Below, piece by piece: positions 9,167 through 17,143 of a stretch of DNA of 64,000 nt (position 1 is the first letter of the stretch; each line of letters begins with the position of its first letter). A program made the position numbers and the translations under genes. Source of the stretch: Bosea sp. RAC05 (GTDB lineage Bacteria; Pseudomonadota; Alphaproteobacteria; Rhizobiales; Beijerinckiaceae); assembly GCF_001713455.1 (NCBI RefSeq), contig NZ_CP016464.1, forward strand, positions 1,115,501 to 1,179,500, read 5' to 3'. The notes beneath the pieces are model-generated. The model ran no database searches, was not told the origin of the DNA, and was given only the letters and a program-made list of their open reading frames with translations.

Positions 9167-9999
9167 ATGAGACGGTGCGAGCGGTCAAAGCCACGACGGA
9201 CGAAGGGCCGGAGTTCGAGCCACTGGAGTTGTTGACGAGGCTGGAGGCGCAGGCCCGTCAACCGACCCCTGCCGTGCTGCCCGACAAGCTGGCGTGGAGT
9301 GACATCCGGCAGGAGCCCGACCTGTTTCAGGCGCGGGGCGGGCAACTCTACGAGCCGCATCTGAGTGATCTTGCGAGCGCCATAGGACGGGAAGGAATGC
9401 TTGACCCAGTCGAGGTGATCCAGATCGGTCCACAAGCGGTGCTGATCGAAGGCCACCACCGCATGGAGGCGTATCGGCGGGCAGGCATCACCGAAGGCAT
9501 CCCCGTCGTCTACTTCACGGGCACCGTTGAGGGCGCCGTTGCGGAGAGCGGCAGGGCCAACTCGCGGGCCAAGCTGCCGATGCCCCTTCGGGAGCGCAAT
9601 GACTACGCATGGAAGCTCGTGAAGCTCGGCCGTCACTCGATCAAGCAGACAGCTACTGCGGCAAACATCTCCGAGCGGCAGGTTGCGATTATGCGGAAAG
9701 TGGCGAAGGCGCTGGGAGCCGGGGCGTTCGACCATGAGCGGTGGATGGCGGCCCTCCAAGCATCCAAGGGCATCGCGCCCATGACGTGGGAGCCGGACGA
9801 GATCGAGGCCAGGAAAGAGGCGCAGGCGCAGGAGTACGCTGAGCGCCTCTCCAAAGCCTTCTACAACAAGCTCACGAATAACCCGGAGATCGCCGCTCGG
9901 GCCTTGGCGCTGCACTTCGGTGACAAGCTGGGGGAGGTCGTTCGGGAACTGGAGGGATACATTGGGCAGCGGGATGACGACGAAGTGGATGACTTCTGA
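9163..9999 (+). CDS. ParB/Srx-fold nuclease-like DNA-binding protein
   Basis: A 278-residue protein. The ParB N-terminal-type domain spans about residues 60-125, with the box LIEGHHRMEAYRRAG (GHHR at 97-100). A helix-turn-helix-like region follows (HSIKQTATAANISERQVAIM). There is no ParA partner and no recognisable parS, so partitioning is less likely than a phage-type regulatory or DNA-processing role. The start ATG overlaps the stop of the upstream gene. It converges on the integrase gene. Confidence 0.75.
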   Translation: MNETVRAVKATTDEGPEFEPLELLTRLEAQARQPTPAVLPDKLAWSDIRQEPDLFQARGGQLYEPHLSDLASAIGREGMLDPVEVIQIGPQAVLIEGHHRMEAYRRAGITEGIPVVYFTGTVEGAVAESGRANSRAKLPMPLRERNDYAWKLVKLGRHSIKQTATAANISERQVAIMRKVAKALGAGAFDHERWMAALQASKGIAPMTWEPDEIEARKEAQAQEYAERLSKAFYNKLTNNPEIAARALALHFGDKLGEVVRELEGYIGQRDDDEVDDF

Positions 10000-10049
10000 G
10001 GTGGCCCCTCTGCATCCCCTTGATGTGCATTCTGCATAGGCCGTCGCCC

Positions 10050-11567
10050 TCAGACCTGCCTCGGGAACTTCGCCATTGCCAGCGCCATAGCGGCCACCGT
10101 CACGTCTCCATAGTCGTCCCCTGCGGTCCTCGGGGCGTGGCCTTGGATGGCATCGACCACCCGGCCGTCCATGCCGACAGAACGGGCGACCGTCTTGAAC
10201 CGATGTCGCCAGCCGTGGTTCGGCTGAACTCTGGGGTCGGTCACGGTTTCCCGTGCGGCCTCCGCAAGGCGGTTCTTAACGCCCTGAAGCGGGCCAAGCA
10301 CGTCGCCATCCTTCGCCGGGGTAAGGAACAGGTGCCCGTCCCTGCTGTCCTGCGCGAACTCCGGGAACCCCTTGGCTACAAGGTGCTCGTGCAAGACGAC
10401 ATCCCTCGCCTGATCCGTCTTCACGGTCCCTGCTTCCGGGCTGATGTGGATCACCCAATGGCCGGAGACCTGCCGCACATCCTCCTTGCGGAGCTGCGCC
10501 ACTTCCCCGACGCGGGCCCCCGTATAGGCGCACAGCCACGGCACCCACTTCTTGGCGGCGAAGGTCTTTGGGCGCTCACTCCCCTGCTCGTGCGCGTCAG
10601 CCGCCTTCAGCAGCGCCTCGGCTTCGTCATCGGTGAAGCCCTTCGGTCGCGTCACTTTCCGCTTCCCGAGCTTGATTGTGATGCCCTCGGCAGGGTTGCT
10701 CGCAAGGCGCTTGTTGGTAACAGCCCAGCCGAACAGGGTCTTGAGCCCGGAAAGGTCGCTGTCCTTCACGGTCTTCGCGGAGATCGGCTTGCCAGTTCTC
10801 GGATTGACTGAGGCCAGCCGGTGATCCTTGAAGCCGACGACATCCTCTGATGTCACCCGCGTAGCATCGTCGTGGCCGAGGAAGGCGACGAAGTTGTCCA
10901 CCGTGTTGCTGTAGCTCTCATATGTGCTGGGCTTGCGGCCTGTCGCCTGCGCCTCCCGCCACCAGTCCGCGAGGATGCCGGTCAAGCTGGCCTTACCGCC
11001 GGTCCCACCTGTGGATTTCGGGACTTCGTTCGGTTTCCACTCGGGGAAGCGGGAAGCCTTCGGGTCGGGGCTGTAATCCCCCTCAGCGTTGCGCTTCAGT
11101 TGCTCGCCGGCCTGCCGAGAGGCTTCGCTGACTGCGACGAGGAGCCGGGCCCGCGAGGGGGCGTCGATGTTGAGGCCATGCTGCGCTAACAGAAGATCGA
11201 CGGAGGGGCCAAACCACTGCTCCATCTTCCCGGCCTCCCGTGCCTCTCTGTCGAGACGCAGCCAGTGATCCCAGATGGTCGGCTCTCCGGGCTCGTCCGC
11301 CAACTGCGTCGTCAACTCGCGGTAGAACACGCCCGCGAGCGCGATCACTTCCTTTTGCGTGAGAGCCACTGCCGGTGAGCGCAGGGCTTGCCAATGCCTT
11401 TCGACCTCAGCGGCGACCTTGGCGTGCAATGTCCGGGCCTCGGCGGGGTCTTTGGTACGGAGCGTGCGAAGCTCTTCCCGCTTACCAAGGACTGCCCGGA
11501 GGTCCTTGGGAACCGCCTTCCGAAACCAGTAGACGCCAGTCTTGGGATGCTTGAACGGTCGCGCCAT
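10050..11567 (-). CDS. Tyrosine recombinase (site-specific integrase)
   Basis: A 505-residue integrase starting MARPFKHPKTGVYWF at 11567; a longer frame opens at 11588, but MARPF is the usual family start. The catalytic set is visible: Arg in YTGARVGEVAQL, HGWRHRF (HxxR), His in IQGHAPRTAG, and the nucleophilic Tyr in DDYGDV. The N-terminal arm-binding and SAM-like core-binding regions precede it. The gene start lies about 98 bases from the tRNA-derived repeat at 11665, as expected for an enzyme that inserts at a tRNA 3' end. It looks intact, whereas the related copies at 4045-4156 and 41442-41648 are decayed. Confidence 0.95.
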   Translation of the reverse strand: MARPFKHPKTGVYWFRKAVPKDLRAVLGKREELRTLRTKDPAEARTLHAKVAAEVERHWQALRSPAVALTQKEVIALAGVFYRELTTQLADEPGEPTIWDHWLRLDREAREAGKMEQWFGPSVDLLLAQHGLNIDAPSRARLLVAVSEASRQAGEQLKRNAEGDYSPDPKASRFPEWKPNEVPKSTGGTGGKASLTGILADWWREAQATGRKPSTYESYSNTVDNFVAFLGHDDATRVTSEDVVGFKDHRLASVNPRTGKPISAKTVKDSDLSGLKTLFGWAVTNKRLASNPAEGITIKLGKRKVTRPKGFTDDEAEALLKAADAHEQGSERPKTFAAKKWVPWLCAYTGARVGEVAQLRKEDVRQVSGHWVIHISPEAGTVKTDQARDVVLHEHLVAKGFPEFAQDSRDGHLFLTPAKDGDVLGPLQGVKNRLAEAARETVTDPRVQPNHGWRHRFKTVARSVGMDGRVVDAIQGHAPRTAGDDYGDVTVAAMALAMAKFPRQV

Positions 11568-11664
11568 CGATAGGACCATATGGATCACCCGATTGTATCA
11601 CTCGGGTGTCCGCAAGTCGCTGATTTTCGCTAAGTTCTTGAGGTTGGTAGTCCTCAAAGAAAGA

Positions 11665-11682
11665 TGGTGCCCAGGAGAGGAC
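11665..11682 (-). repeat. Attachment-site repeat (tRNA 3' end), copy 2
   Basis: It is identical over 18 bases to 4249-4266. Here the tRNA-like match continues through the T loop (TCGAACCTCC, to 11692), so on the minus strand it reads as the T arm, acceptor strand and CCA of a tRNA-Leu-type gene. There is no anticodon arm or 5' acceptor strand (CCTGGGC on this strand) within 100 bases, so no tRNA is made here. It is the junction between the two islands. Confidence 0.8.
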
Positions 11683-11920
11683 TCGAACCTCCAGTAGGGC
11701 TACCTAACTACCGAATTATAAAGACTTTTTCGACTTCCGCTTTGGTTGCTGTGTGAAAGGAAAATGTGAACTGCCGAGGCTGTCGATCATAGCGCCATGG
11801 CACCCGAAATCCAGACAATTCGGCATCCACCCCGGCGTCAACTACTGCTCTATCGACCAGAAAAAGGCTCGTTGCCGGCGCGGTGACCAATCGAGCCCGC
11901 GCGTCGTCGGATTGTCCGTT
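11683..11920. other. Short gap between attachment site and hipA
   Basis: It holds the rest of the tRNA-derived T-loop match and a 60-codon minus-strand frame (11708-11890) that I cannot support as a gene: there is no convincing ribosome-binding site or known family. The sequence is locally AT-richer around 11710-11730. Confidence 0.35.
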
Positions 11921-13189
11921 TTATAAGGCTGCTTGGCCGCCCGGCTGAGCCTTAAGAGAAAAGCCCGGATAGACATAGGCGCGATGGATTGCCTCGCAGT
12001 CGGCCTCGCTGACACCGCAAGCGCGGGCCGTTGCGTACCATTCGTGGGCCACGACCGTGGTCATCTCATCGACCAGCGCTTTCGCCTCGTCCGGGGTGAG
12101 CAGAAACCGGCGGCATTCGCTCAGCAGGTTGGCCGCGTTGGCGAACCGGCCTTGGGCGCCGCAGGCCATGGCGAGGTCGCGCCGTTCCTCTCCGATCGAA
12201 GGCGTCGGCGTCAGGTCGTAGGCCGGCGAAAGGCGCCAACCTGAATCCGGCGCGATGGCCGCGTGGTTGCGCGGGTGATCGTCGATGTTGGAGACGAGCG
12301 CGTTGAACACCATGCGACGGAACAGCTCGCGGGCGTCGGCGGCGGGGCGCTCGCTGATCCGGCGGAGGGTCTCGACCAGCAGCACATAGGACCAGCGCGC
12401 CCGTCCCTCGGGCGTCTCGTCGGTCTCGAGTAGGGTCAAGGCGCTGACCATCCGGGCCCGGGCGTAGCCGTCCTCGACGCGCGTGCGGTCGAAGCGCTTG
12501 ACGAGCAGCACGTCGCGGCCGCCGATCCTGGTGATCTGCGACTCGGCCGTCTGCAGGCCACATTGGCGGGCAAGCCGGAGCGTGGCGTGCTCGACCCGCG
12601 CCATGTTCCAGCGGTCGTCCACGCGGTTGAACTTGGCGAGCCAGAGCGCGTCCTCGCTCTCGACCACGACCTTGGGCCGGGCGCCGCCCATCGAGGTGCC
12701 GAGCAGCAGCAGTTCCTCGACCTGCGCGGCGTCGCGAGGGGCCTCGTCAGCGAGCAGCGCGTCGGCGAGCGCCTGCAGCTTTTCCAGGTCCCAGGTCTTG
12801 TTGAATTCGCGCGCAGGCGCGGGCGGCTCGACGCCGAGGCCAAAACCCAAGGCGCCAGCGCGATCATCCGGCGAGTGCAACAGGTAGTCGAGCTCGCCCA
12901 TAGGCCCGAGCCCGGCGTGCTTCTCGATCACCCGGCGACCCCAGTAGTCCGGCCCGGCGTCCCGCAGCGCGCCGAAGACACCGTTCAGACGGACCGTCTC
13001 ATAGCCGGCGCGACCGAGGCGCAACTCGACCGGATCGATCTCGACGGCGTCCGCGCGCGCGCGATAGCGCCGGCCATAGACGAAACGGCCCGCAACGACG
13101 CCATTCCGGTCGATCGCATGCTCGAAGCGACCGGCGGTGATCGCCGCCGTGGCGCCCGGGAGCGTGATGTAGACATAGGCCTGTGGCAT
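11921..13189 (-). CDS. hipA: HipA-family serine/threonine kinase toxin
   Basis: A 422-residue kinase-like toxin. The N-subdomain (1-110) is followed by TSMGGARPK at 165-173, the phosphate-loop region. The catalytic block NIDDHPRNH contains Asp303 and Asn308 (matching the Asp/Asn of the HipA catalytic loop), and AYDLTP with Asp325 corresponds to the metal-binding Asp. In characterised members HipA phosphorylates aminoacyl-tRNA synthetases and induces growth arrest. The antitoxin gene lies 8 bases upstream. As the first genes inside the island, next to the attachment site, the pair may stabilise it. Confidence 0.9.
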   Translation of the reverse strand: MPQAYVYITLPGATAAITAGRFEHAIDRNGVVAGRFVYGRRYRARADAVEIDPVELRLGRAGYETVRLNGVFGALRDAGPDYWGRRVIEKHAGLGPMGELDYLLHSPDDRAGALGFGLGVEPPAPAREFNKTWDLEKLQALADALLADEAPRDAAQVEELLLLGTSMGGARPKVVVESEDALWLAKFNRVDDRWNMARVEHATLRLARQCGLQTAESQITRIGGRDVLLVKRFDRTRVEDGYARARMVSALTLLETDETPEGRARWSYVLLVETLRRISERPAADARELFRRMVFNALVSNIDDHPRNHAAIAPDSGWRLSPAYDLTPTPSIGEERRDLAMACGAQGRFANAANLLSECRRFLLTPDEAKALVDEMTTVVAHEWYATARACGVSEADCEAIHRAYVYPGFSLKAQPGGQAAL

Positions 13190-13197
13190 GGGCGGCC

Positions 13198-13536
13198 TCA
13201 GAAGTCGTCATCGAGGGGCTGGGGCGTGCTGGCGTGGCGTCGCTCGCGCAGGCTCGCCAGGCGAAGGCCTTCGTCATCCGTGGCGGGGTCGGCGAGCGAT
13301 GCCAGGCGATCGAGCAGGCCGTAGGACCATAGAAGTGCGGTATATATGGCGATGCTGGTGGACGGCTTGCCGTGCTCAGCCTCGCCGACCACCTCGCGAC
13401 TCGCGCCTATGCGCTGGGCGACCTCGGCGAGCGTGATGTTCCGGCGCAGGCGCGCGGTGCGCAGGGTCGCGCCCAGGCGCTTCAAAGCCGTCTCCACCTC
13501 GTAGGGCGGGGTGCTCAACAGATGACCGCGACGCAT
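13198..13536 (-). CDS. hipB: HipB-like antitoxin (XRE-family repressor)
   Basis: A 112-residue protein with a helix-turn-helix (ITLAEVAQRIGASREVVGE) at about residues 38-56, of the XRE type found in HipB. The start is placed at 13536 (MRRGHLLS) because GGAGGAG lies 7 bases upstream. A longer in-frame start near 13587 would run translation through the operator region. The product should bind HipA and repress the pair through the two operators at 13563-13611. Confidence 0.85.
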   Translation of the reverse strand: MRRGHLLSTPPYEVETALKRLGATLRTARLRRNITLAEVAQRIGASREVVGEAEHGKPSTSIAIYTALLWSYGLLDRLASLADPATDDEGLRLASLRERRHASTPQPLDDDF

Positions 13537-13562
13537 ATAGGCTCCTCCAAGGGCCTGGATCA

Positions 13563-13580
13563 TGTCGGTTTCAATCGACA
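13563..13580. promoter_or_regulatory. HipB operator 1
   Basis: TGTCGGTTTCAATCGACA: five-base arms TGTCG/CGACA with 8 bases between, the same 5-N8-5 geometry as the known E. coli HipB operator. It lies 27 bases before the hipB start. Confidence 0.7.
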
Positions 13581-13593
13581 AATTCAAGTTATA

Positions 13594-13611
13594 TGTTGGT
13601 TTAAACCGACA
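13594..13611. promoter_or_regulatory. HipB operator 2
   Basis: TGTTGGTTTAAACCGACA: arms TGTTG/CGACA with 8 bases between, containing the palindrome GGTTTAAACC. Its centre is 31 bases (about three helical turns) from operator 1, so two repressor dimers would sit on the same DNA face. The outer arms TGTCGGTTT (13563-13571) and AAACCGACA (13603-13611) are also perfect inverted repeats. Confidence 0.7.
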
Positions 13612-13881
13612 TCTGATTGGGCTAGCCGCGCGGGCCTTGCGGCAGCGACAGAGGTCGCCGAACCGTCACGGCCGCACGATCTTCCCGCAGCGCTATACGC
13701 CTCCTCCACACCAACGGAGGGGGACCGGTCTTCTTCGCCGCAAATCAGACATGCTTGCCGATGCCGGCTCTATCCGGCCTCTGATACGCCTATCAGTCGA
13801 TCCTATTTCCGCCGCAGCGCCACCTTCCCTAGCCTGATGTCCAAGGTACGGCCCGAAGCCGGCCACGCTTGGGAGGTTCGG

Positions 13882-14862
13882 ATGGCGCAAAGGTCGGTTC
13901 GGATTGTCATCGGACTGCTTGGAGCCTTCTGGCTCGGGCTGGCGTCTGGCGCGGGCGCGCAAAGCTATCCGGACCGGCCGATCAAGCTCGTCATGCCTTT
14001 CGGCCCCGGCAGCGCCAGCGACACGATCGCGCGCATCGTCGCAGACAGGCTCGGCGAACAGCTCGGCCAGCGCGTCCTGGTCGAGAACCGGGCCGGCGCC
14101 GGCGGGAACATCGGGACCCAGGCCGTCGCCAAGGCGGAGCCGGACGGCTACACGCTGATCTTCGCCGCGCCGGGGCCCTTCGTGCTCAACCCCTCGCTTG
14201 GCGGCGTGCCCTACGATCCCGAGAAGGATTTCGAGCTGATCTCGCCGGTGGCGACGCTGGTCAACGTGCTTGTCGTCAACCCGGCCAAGGTGCCGGTGGC
14301 GAACGTCCGGGAGTTCATCGCGCATGTGAAGAAGCAGCCGGGCGCGATCAGCTATTCCTCGGTCGGTCTTGGCTCGTCGCAGCATCTGGCGGCGGCCTAT
14401 TTCGACATCGTCGCCGGGACGAAGATGGTGCATGTGCCCTATCGCTCGGGCAGCCAGATCGCGCTGGATCTCGTCTCCGGCGACGTGCCGGTGAGCTTCC
14501 AGCTGATCCCCAACGTCGTCGCGCAACTGCAGGCCGGGCAGGTCAAACCGCTGGCCGTCACCACCACGACGCGCAGCAAGGCCCTACCCGACGTGCCGAC
14601 CATGGCGGAGGCCGGGGTCGCCAACTACGAATCCTATGCCTGGTTCGGACTGGCCGCGCCCAAGGGCACGCCCGCGACGGTGCTGGAGAGGCTGAGCAGG
14701 GAGGTCCGGACGGCGGTGGCGGACGCCGCGGTCCAGAAACGGCTCATCGATATCGGGGTGGAGCCCTTCAGCTCGTCGCCGGCCGAGTTCAAGGCCTTCG
14801 TCGCGTCCGAGCTCGCGAAATGGTCGGGCATCATCAAGGAAGCCGGAATCACCTCCAACTGA
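13882..14862 (+). CDS. Bug/TctC-family tripartite tricarboxylate transporter substrate-binding protein
   Basis: A 326-residue secreted binding protein: a signal peptide (about 1-28, ending GAGAQS), then YPDRPIKLVMPFGPGSASDT and the typical VENRAGAGGNIG and VPYRSGSQIALDL segments. Bug proteins bind carboxylates and many aromatic or short-chain acids. No TctA/TctB membrane partners are in the window, so it is an orphan; such orphans are common in this group. The start at 13882 is supported by GGGAGGT 7 bases upstream. Its end overlaps the convergent hydrolase gene by 14 bases. Confidence 0.9.
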   Translation: MAQRSVRIVIGLLGAFWLGLASGAGAQSYPDRPIKLVMPFGPGSASDTIARIVADRLGEQLGQRVLVENRAGAGGNIGTQAVAKAEPDGYTLIFAAPGPFVLNPSLGGVPYDPEKDFELISPVATLVNVLVVNPAKVPVANVREFIAHVKKQPGAISYSSVGLGSSQHLAAAYFDIVAGTKMVHVPYRSGSQIALDLVSGDVPVSFQLIPNVVAQLQAGQVKPLAVTTTTRSKALPDVPTMAEAGVANYESYAWFGLAAPKGTPATVLERLSREVRTAVADAAVQKRLIDIGVEPFSSSPAEFKAFVASELAKWSGIIKEAGITSN

Positions 14863-15685
14863 CCGTCGTCGCCGGCGCTTCGGCGACGCTGGGCTCGACC
14901 AGCCAGCTTTTGCCGACCTGGTCCTTCTGCCGCTCCAGCAGCGCCGCGACCCAGCCGGGAATGCGGGGCTCTGCCCGGTGAGGCGCATGCCCGCAGCCGG
15001 CCAGGAGATATGTCGTCACCGGGCCTGTCGCCGCATCATGCGCCAGCCTGACGTGCAACTCGCTGCCGAAGGGATCGGCGTCGCCCTGCAGCAGCAGGAG
15101 CGGCGCGCGGATCGCCGGCAGCAGCGGCGCGATCGTCCAGTCCGCGAAGGCCGGCGAGAGCCAGATGTCGCTCCAGGCCCGGAATGCGCCGCGCGGATCG
15201 TCATGGCTGCGGGCGAGCTTGCGGCGAAAGGCGGGGTCGGTCTCGAAACGCTGCGTCAGGGCGCGCGCGCCCTCCAATGTACGCGGCTCGACCAGGACAT
15301 GAGGCGCCTCGGCGATGACGGCCTCGACCAGACCGGGCCGGCGCGCAGCCGCGATCAGGGCGATCGTCGCCCCGTCGCTGTGGCCGTAGAGGCAGGCCCG
15401 TTCGAGCCCGAATGAAGCCATCAGCGCCGGTAGCGTGTCGCAGGCCTCGCGCTCCAGATAATCGACGCTCCTCGCCTCCTGGCCGGGCTCCGAGCGACCG
15501 CAACCGGCGCGCGAATAGGCCAGCACGGCGCGCCCGGTCGCCTTCCGGAGCGCGTCAGAAAAATGCTCCCAGCCATCGGCATGGCCGAAACCGTGATGCA
15601 GCAGGATGATCGGAGGGATCCCGGCCCCCACCTCGCCAAAGAGCCGGTAGTGGAGCCAGCCTCCCAGGATGAATCGCCTTGGCAT
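14849..15685 (-). CDS. Alpha/beta hydrolase
   Basis: A 278-residue alpha/beta hydrolase. The oxyanion region is LLHHGFGHADGW, the nucleophile elbow GHSDG holds Ser103, the acid is probably in GDADPFGS, and the His is in GCGHAPHRAEP. There is no signal peptide. It is the last gene of the long minus-strand catabolic operon, 5 bases after the former end of livF. A lactone or thioester hydrolase would fit a ring-cleavage pathway, but the substrate is not shown by sequence. Confidence 0.85.
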   Translation of the reverse strand: MPRRFILGGWLHYRLFGEVGAGIPPIILLHHGFGHADGWEHFSDALRKATGRAVLAYSRAGCGRSEPGQEARSVDYLEREACDTLPALMASFGLERACLYGHSDGATIALIAAARRPGLVEAVIAEAPHVLVEPRTLEGARALTQRFETDPAFRRKLARSHDDPRGAFRAWSDIWLSPAFADWTIAPLLPAIRAPLLLLQGDADPFGSELHVRLAHDAATGPVTTYLLAGCGHAPHRAEPRIPGWVAALLERQKDQVGKSWLVEPSVAEAPATTVSWR

Positions 15686-15690
15686 CGGGC

Positions 15691-16398
15691 TCAGACGGCG
15701 ATCAGCTTCAGCAGGCGTTCGCGGTCGATCTCGCTTTCGGCCTCGCCGCTGAAGACGATCTGGCCGCGCTCGACCACGTGGAAACGATCGGCGACCGAGA
15801 GCGCCTAATGGATGTTCTGCTCGACCAGCAGGATGATCGCGCCCTGGTCGCGCAGTTCGCGCACGATCGCGAAAATCTCGGCGACGATCATGGGCGCGAG
15901 GCCCTCGCTGGGCTCGTCGATGAGGACCAGGCGCGGCTTGCCGACCATGACGCGGGCCATGGCGAGCATCTGCTGCTCGCCGCCCGACAGGGTGGTGCCG
16001 AGCTGGTGGCGGCGTTCGCCAAGCCTGTGGAAGCGGTCGTAGATCCCCTCGACCACACGCTTTTCGTCCCGGGAGGAGCGGCCCTTCACCTGCAGCAGGC
16101 CGAGCGAGAGGTTCTCCTCGACGGTCAATCCCGGAAAGATGCGCCGGTCCTCCGGCACGAAGCCGACGCCGGCATGGCAGATGCGGTCGGGCGTCAGGCC
16201 GTCGAGCGCCTCCCCGCCGAGCCGGATCGCGCCCTGGCTGGGCTTCACCCAGCCGGCGATCGTCTTCAGCAACGTCGTCTTGCCGACGCCGTTGCGCCCG
16301 AAGATGCCGATGACCTCGCCCGGCCCGGCGCTGAGGTCGATGCCCTGGATGACGTGGCTCAGGCCGTAATGGCTGTGCAGTCCGCTGATCTCGAGCAT
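15691..16398 (-). pseudogene. livF: LivF-type ABC ATPase interrupted by an in-frame amber codon
   Basis: The frame from 16398 gives a normal branched-chain amino acid type ATPase: Walker A GRNGVGKTT, signature LSGGEQQ, Walker B LVLIDEPSEG and the H-loop LLVEQNIH. It then meets TAG at 15805-15807. Reading through, the same frame continues ALSVADRFHVVERGQIVFSG to a TGA at 15691-15693, giving 235 codons, exactly the length of the second livF at 37934-38641. So one base change (probably CAG to TAG) truncates it at residue 197, after the H-loop His. The shortened protein keeps all ATPase motifs and may retain some function; a sequencing error is also possible. Confidence 0.85.
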
Positions 16399-16399
16399 G

Positions 16400-17143
16400 T
16401 CAGTGATGTCCGAAATAGGCGGCCTGCACGGCCGGATCGGCGCGCACGATGTCGGGCGGGCCCTCGGCCAGCTTGCGGCCCTGATGCATCACGACGACAT
16501 GGTCGGACAGGCTCATGACGAGGCCGATATCGTGCTCGATCAGGAGCACGGTGACATCCTGCGTCAGGCTGCGGACGAGCCTGGCCGTATCGGCGGTGTC
16601 GCCATGGCTCATCCCTTGAGTCGGTTCGTCGAGCAGCAGGATCTTGGGCTCCGAGGCGAGGCAAACCGCGATCTCGAGGCGGCGCTGGTCGCCATGGGAG
16701 AGGTTTCCGGCCAGTTCGTCGCGCTTGTGGGCAAGCTGAAAGCGCTCCATCATCTGGTCGGTCTTGGCCATGGCGCGCTGCGACCGGCGGATCGGCAGGA
16801 AGGCGCGCCCGGCCGGCTCCAGCACCTGCGCGGCGAGCCGAAGATTCTCCGCGACGGTGAGGTCCGGAAACAGGCTGGTGATCTGGAAGGAGCGCGAGAG
16901 GCCGGCCGCCTTGGTGCGCTCGGGGGCGGCCCCGGTCATGTCGACGCCGTCGATCAGGACCTGACCGCGATGCGGTTTCAGCGCTCCGCTGATCAGGTTG
17001 AACAGCGTCGATTTGCCGGCGCCGTTGGGACCGATGACGGTCGTGATCCGGTGACGCTGGGCCTGGAAGCTGACCTGGTCGACGGCTTTCAGGCCGCCGA
17101 AGGCGATACCGAGATCGCGGATGTCGAGGACGGGCGTCATCAC
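16400..17143 (-). CDS. livG: LivG-type ABC transporter ATP-binding protein
   Basis: A 247-residue ATPase of the LivG subfamily: Walker A GPNGAGKST, the LivG-typical FQITSLFPDLTVAENL Q-loop region, signature NLSHGDQRRLE, Walker B ILLLDEPTQGM and H-loop LLIEHDIGLV. It couples ATP hydrolysis to uptake through LivHM. It overlaps livM by four bases and is followed by livF after one base. The substrate may be an aromatic or furan acid and not an amino acid, as is common for Liv systems inside catabolic operons. Confidence 0.93.
   Translation of the reverse strand: MMTPVLDIRDLGIAFGGLKAVDQVSFQAQRHRITTVIGPNGAGKSTLFNLISGALKPHRGQVLIDGVDMTGAAPERTKAAGLSRSFQITSLFPDLTVAENLRLAAQVLEPAGRAFLPIRRSQRAMAKTDQMMERFQLAHKRDELAGNLSHGDQRRLEIAVCLASEPKILLLDEPTQGMSHGDTADTARLVRSLTQDVTVLLIEHDIGLVMSLSDHVVVMHQGRKLAEGPPDIVRADPAVQAAYFGHH

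Larger units (their letters stand above)
4249..11682. mobile_element. 7.4 kb integrative element bounded by tRNA-derived direct repeats
   Basis: It is bounded by perfect 18-base direct repeats. The integrase lies at the right end with its N terminus facing the right repeat, as is usual for tRNA-targeting elements. Contents: an uncharacterised protein (4609-5427), a serine recombinase (5680-6315), a membrane ClpP-like protein (6332-8386), a small Zn-finger-like protein (8501-9166), a ParB-like protein (9163-9999) and a tyrosine integrase (10050-11567). I see no conjugation, replication or phage structural genes, so it is probably mobilised in trans or is a phage-satellite-like island. Confidence 0.75.

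Noticed and set aside
11665..11760. A complete tRNA gene at the attachment repeat
   Set aside because: Only the T arm, acceptor strand and CCA are present; no matching 5' acceptor strand or anticodon arm is found within 100 bases. The same holds at 4249 and 41733.
11708..11890. A 60-codon minus-strand frame between attachment copy 2 and hipA
   Set aside because: No ribosome-binding site or family resemblance; could be a gene remnant but cannot be supported.
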